Part shown: positions 62,350-64,000 of the stretch, piece by piece
How the letters are laid out: each line of letters opens with the position of its first letter
Position numbering within the stretch: position 1 is the first letter of the stretch
Assembly (NCBI GenBank): GCA_951812775.1
Contig: OX638326.1
Span: 1,190,335-1,254,334, forward strand
Reading direction: 5' to 3'
Length of the DNA: 64,000 nucleotides
Source: an uncultured Alphaproteobacteria bacterium
GTDB lineage: Bacteria; Pseudomonadota; Alphaproteobacteria; MPNO01; UBA2964
The notes under the pieces: generated by a model
Database searches by the model: none
Seen by the model: the letters and a program-made list of their open reading frames with translations, nothing else
What the model was told of the DNA's origin: nothing
Position numbers and translations under genes: made by a program

Positions 62350-63420
62350 TAATTGGTCTCGTACGACCCCTTTAAGATTTGCGAACAGAAATTCTGCAAT
62401 CTTGGCCGACCTGCTTGGGGTTGTATGAAGACCATCAAAGAAATCGACCTCTGATAATTTGATCTTGCCCGCAAGATCGATACAAACCGTCTTTGCAACC
62501 CGGCATGTGTGCAACAATTTCTGGTTATACAATTTCTGGATTTGAAAATCTTTGACCGCTTTTCCACCTGTGGCGTACATGACCTCGCCGCGAAGGACTG
62601 CATCGCCCCGACGTTGCGAAATAAAAATCGGAAACGCACCCATGCGAACTGATAATTCTGCCAAGCGTTTAATACGATGGTCATACGCCGCCACGGCTTC
62701 CCTATATGGTGTCTCATCAAATTCTGGGTTACTGCCATACTGCTTTAGCTTTGGCGGTGCAGCTTCATAGGTTACTCGCAATTTCTTGGCCATATAGGAA
62801 CCACGGATAAGGCGGACCATTCGAACCAAAGCGCTATTGTTGACGACATAACGGCGTAGACGGGGCCATGAGCCGCTCGCGACAATCGAGTCTTGCTCAG
62901 CCCGGGCAGGCAAAACAGCATCATTAATTCCCACATAAAATAATATGATTTTTGGCTTCAATTGCGGAATTCTATTGAGCCAGGATTCCATACTATACAT
63001 ATGTCCAACAGTTGAATGGCCATTTATTCCGGCGTTACCGATGACGGCAGGAATTCCCACCTGTTTAAACTTTTGTTGCAACTGGGCACTCCAGGTTTCT
63101 GTATCATCGCTGTAGAGTTCGTCCGTTGTACTCCCGCCCATCGTCAAAATATTGATTTCTGAAGGGTGTTTGTGGTCGCCACGCAACCCCCACCGATCAC
63201 GGCTATAGCGAATGGTTCCGCCGCCCGGGCGAATGTTCTTTGTGTCATGTTGTAGGACGAGATCTCGCGGCACGTGAACGTACCCCAACCCGCCGCCCGA
63301 TAACCAGGAACCAATTATCAGCTCGCATAAGAACAGCGCTGAAACAAAAACAACGATATTCCAGCCCACAATTTTTTTCATACTGGAGAAGACCGACCTA
63401 TATTGCGGTGTAAGGCTCAA
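62305..63420 (-). CDS. SGNH/GDSL-type hydrolase, membrane-anchored
   Basis: A protein of up to 371 residues with an N-terminal membrane/signal segment (GWNIVVFVSALFLCELIIGS). Block I is ILTMGGSTTDE (nucleophile Ser), block III-like FYVGINDAVL, and the terminal Asp/His dyad is in FFDGLHTT. Such enzymes are lipases/esterases or cell-surface O-acetyl hydrolases; which one is not clear. The start may be the TTG at 63420 or ATG at 63381 (MKKIVGWN); neither has a strong ribosome-binding site. Its 3' end overlaps the kinase gene. Confidence 0.78.
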   Translation of the reverse strand: MSLTPQYRSVFSSMKKIVGWNIVVFVSALFLCELIIGSWLSGGGLGYVHVPRDLVLQHDTKNIRPGGGTIRYSRDRWGLRGDHKHPSEINILTMGGSTTDELYSDDTETWSAQLQQKFKQVGIPAVIGNAGINGHSTVGHMYSMESWLNRIPQLKPKIILFYVGINDAVLPARAEQDSIVASGSWPRLRRYVVNNSALVRMVRLIRGSYMAKKLRVTYEAAPPKLKQYGSNPEFDETPYREAVAAYDHRIKRLAELSVRMGAFPIFISQRRGDAVLRGEVMYATGGKAVKDFQIQKLYNQKLLHTCRVAKTVCIDLAGKIKLSEVDFFDGLHTTPSRSAKIAEFLFANLKGVVRDQLLNGETHPNSGATQR

Positions 63421-63442
63421 GGATCAGGATCATAGACAAACG

Positions 63443-64000
63443 CTATTCTGATTGATTGTCTGAAGATCGTTCTACAATTCCAAGAGGCAGAAAAGCCGCC
63501 AATTGAGTTGCCTGATTGAGCCGGCGGTCTACAAAGGCCGTTGTCTTTGACAAATCCTGGCTATCGTCGCGCATCCAAACAGTCAATGTTGCAAGATAGA
63601 TCGCCGCCAGACCTTTGGTTCGAATTTTTCCGGTAACGCCAGAGGAGCTGATACCGGCGGATTCAAGAGTCCATGCCATCGAGTTCAGAAAACTTGGTGC
63701 CAGACAAAGCGTTCTCGCTGGATCAGTGGGTAAATCCTTTAGGATAGAAATAATTGCCGATTTATTTGGCTCCATAGCATCAAATCGCCGCAAGATTGCA
63801 TCGAGTAACCGGTCATGAGCTGGCTCATTCTCCGCCGAAGGGTCCGTTCCAGCAACTACTTCGCCAGTGGTTCGCTCCATAACTGCTTCAACAATTCGGG
63901 TTTTCGAAGGAAACTGGGTATACAACTGGCTGAGAGAAATGCCAGCAGTCTCCGCAATTGTCGACAGAGATACTACCCGCCAACGTGTTTCAGCTGCGCA
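63443..64000 (-). CDS. TetR-family regulator (5' end beyond window)
   Basis: The frame is open to the right edge. The visible ~185 residues start with LSTIAETAGISLSQLYTQFP and SKTRIVEAVM, the TetR helix-turn-helix and the start of helix 4. The ligand domain follows. The first few residues are missing, so the start cannot be given. Ligand and targets unknown. It lies upstream of the SGNH gene on the same strand with a 22-bp gap. Confidence 0.8.
   Translation of the reverse strand, partial: CAAETRWRVVSLSTIAETAGISLSQLYTQFPSKTRIVEAVMERTTGEVVAGTDPSAENEPAHDRLLDAILRRFDAMEPNKSAIISILKDLPTDPARTLCLAPSFLNSMAWTLESAGISSSGVTGKIRTKGLAAIYLATLTVWMRDDSQDLSKTTAFVDRRLNQATQLAAFLPLGIVERSSDNQSE

Overview
The window looks like chromosomal DNA of a free-living, moderate-GC alphaproteobacterium, probably Rhodospirillales-like. 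The grounds are an alphaproteobacterial RpoH next to rluD, a hisZ-purA pair, a serC-serA pair, and small lineage-restricted families (DUF1491, DUF6460, DUF6476). The rich set of acid/aromatic catabolism genes and tripartite or ABC uptake systems would suit a marine or soil oligotroph. There is no rRNA, CRISPR array, phage or intact insertion sequence. One tRNA (Glu, CTC) is present.

Layout. 0-6.4 kb: housekeeping, with the queuosine operon queA-tgt-queF-queG. 6.5-14.4 kb: an eroding stretch with two PEP-CTERM-type exported-protein genes (one with an internal frameshift, one knocked out of frame by a 22-bp tandem duplication), a protease-fold protein that lost two of three catalytic residues, and a chimeric relic joining a DUF1800 gene to a DUF1501 gene. 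Between them lie an aldo/keto reductase, an SDR, a DMT exporter and an epimerase. 14.5-20.3 kb: an ABC importer operon (ATPase, binding protein, terminator hairpin, fused double permease) ending in a two-domain VOC protein and DUF1491. 20.3-24.5 kb: a 2-hydroxyacid dehydrogenase, small membrane proteins, and queC with a VUT-type transporter, the second half of the queuosine pathway. 24-29 kb: a TauD-type dioxygenase and cupin facing a split ThDP decarboxylase (ComD/ComE-like), a cupin and a flavoprotein. 29-35.6 kb: RhlE helicase, a secreted seven-repeat Cys-rich protein, an ion channel, an orphan MlaF-like ATPase, an MFS carrier and a dihydroxyphthalate decarboxylase-like protein.

35.7-46.9 kb is the standout. 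It is an 11.2-kb block bounded by a perfect 21-bp direct repeat, one copy being the 3' end of tRNA-Glu. It carries a catabolic cluster: amidase, TctCBA uptake, aldehyde dehydrogenase, GntR regulator, SDR, ketopantoate-reductase-like and DehI-like genes, with a divergent ABM monooxygenase and a broken aldehyde dehydrogenase. This is what an old tRNA-integrated genomic island looks like after losing its integrase.

47-64 kb returns to core genes: DUF6476, rluD, rpoH, a pseudokinase with a membrane partner, hisZ-purA, a Rieske dioxygenase alpha/beta pair divergent from a carbonic-anhydrase-fold protein lacking most zinc ligands, serC-serA with a structured leader, an OmpR/EnvZ-type pair, an SGNH hydrolase, and a TetR regulator cut by the window edge.
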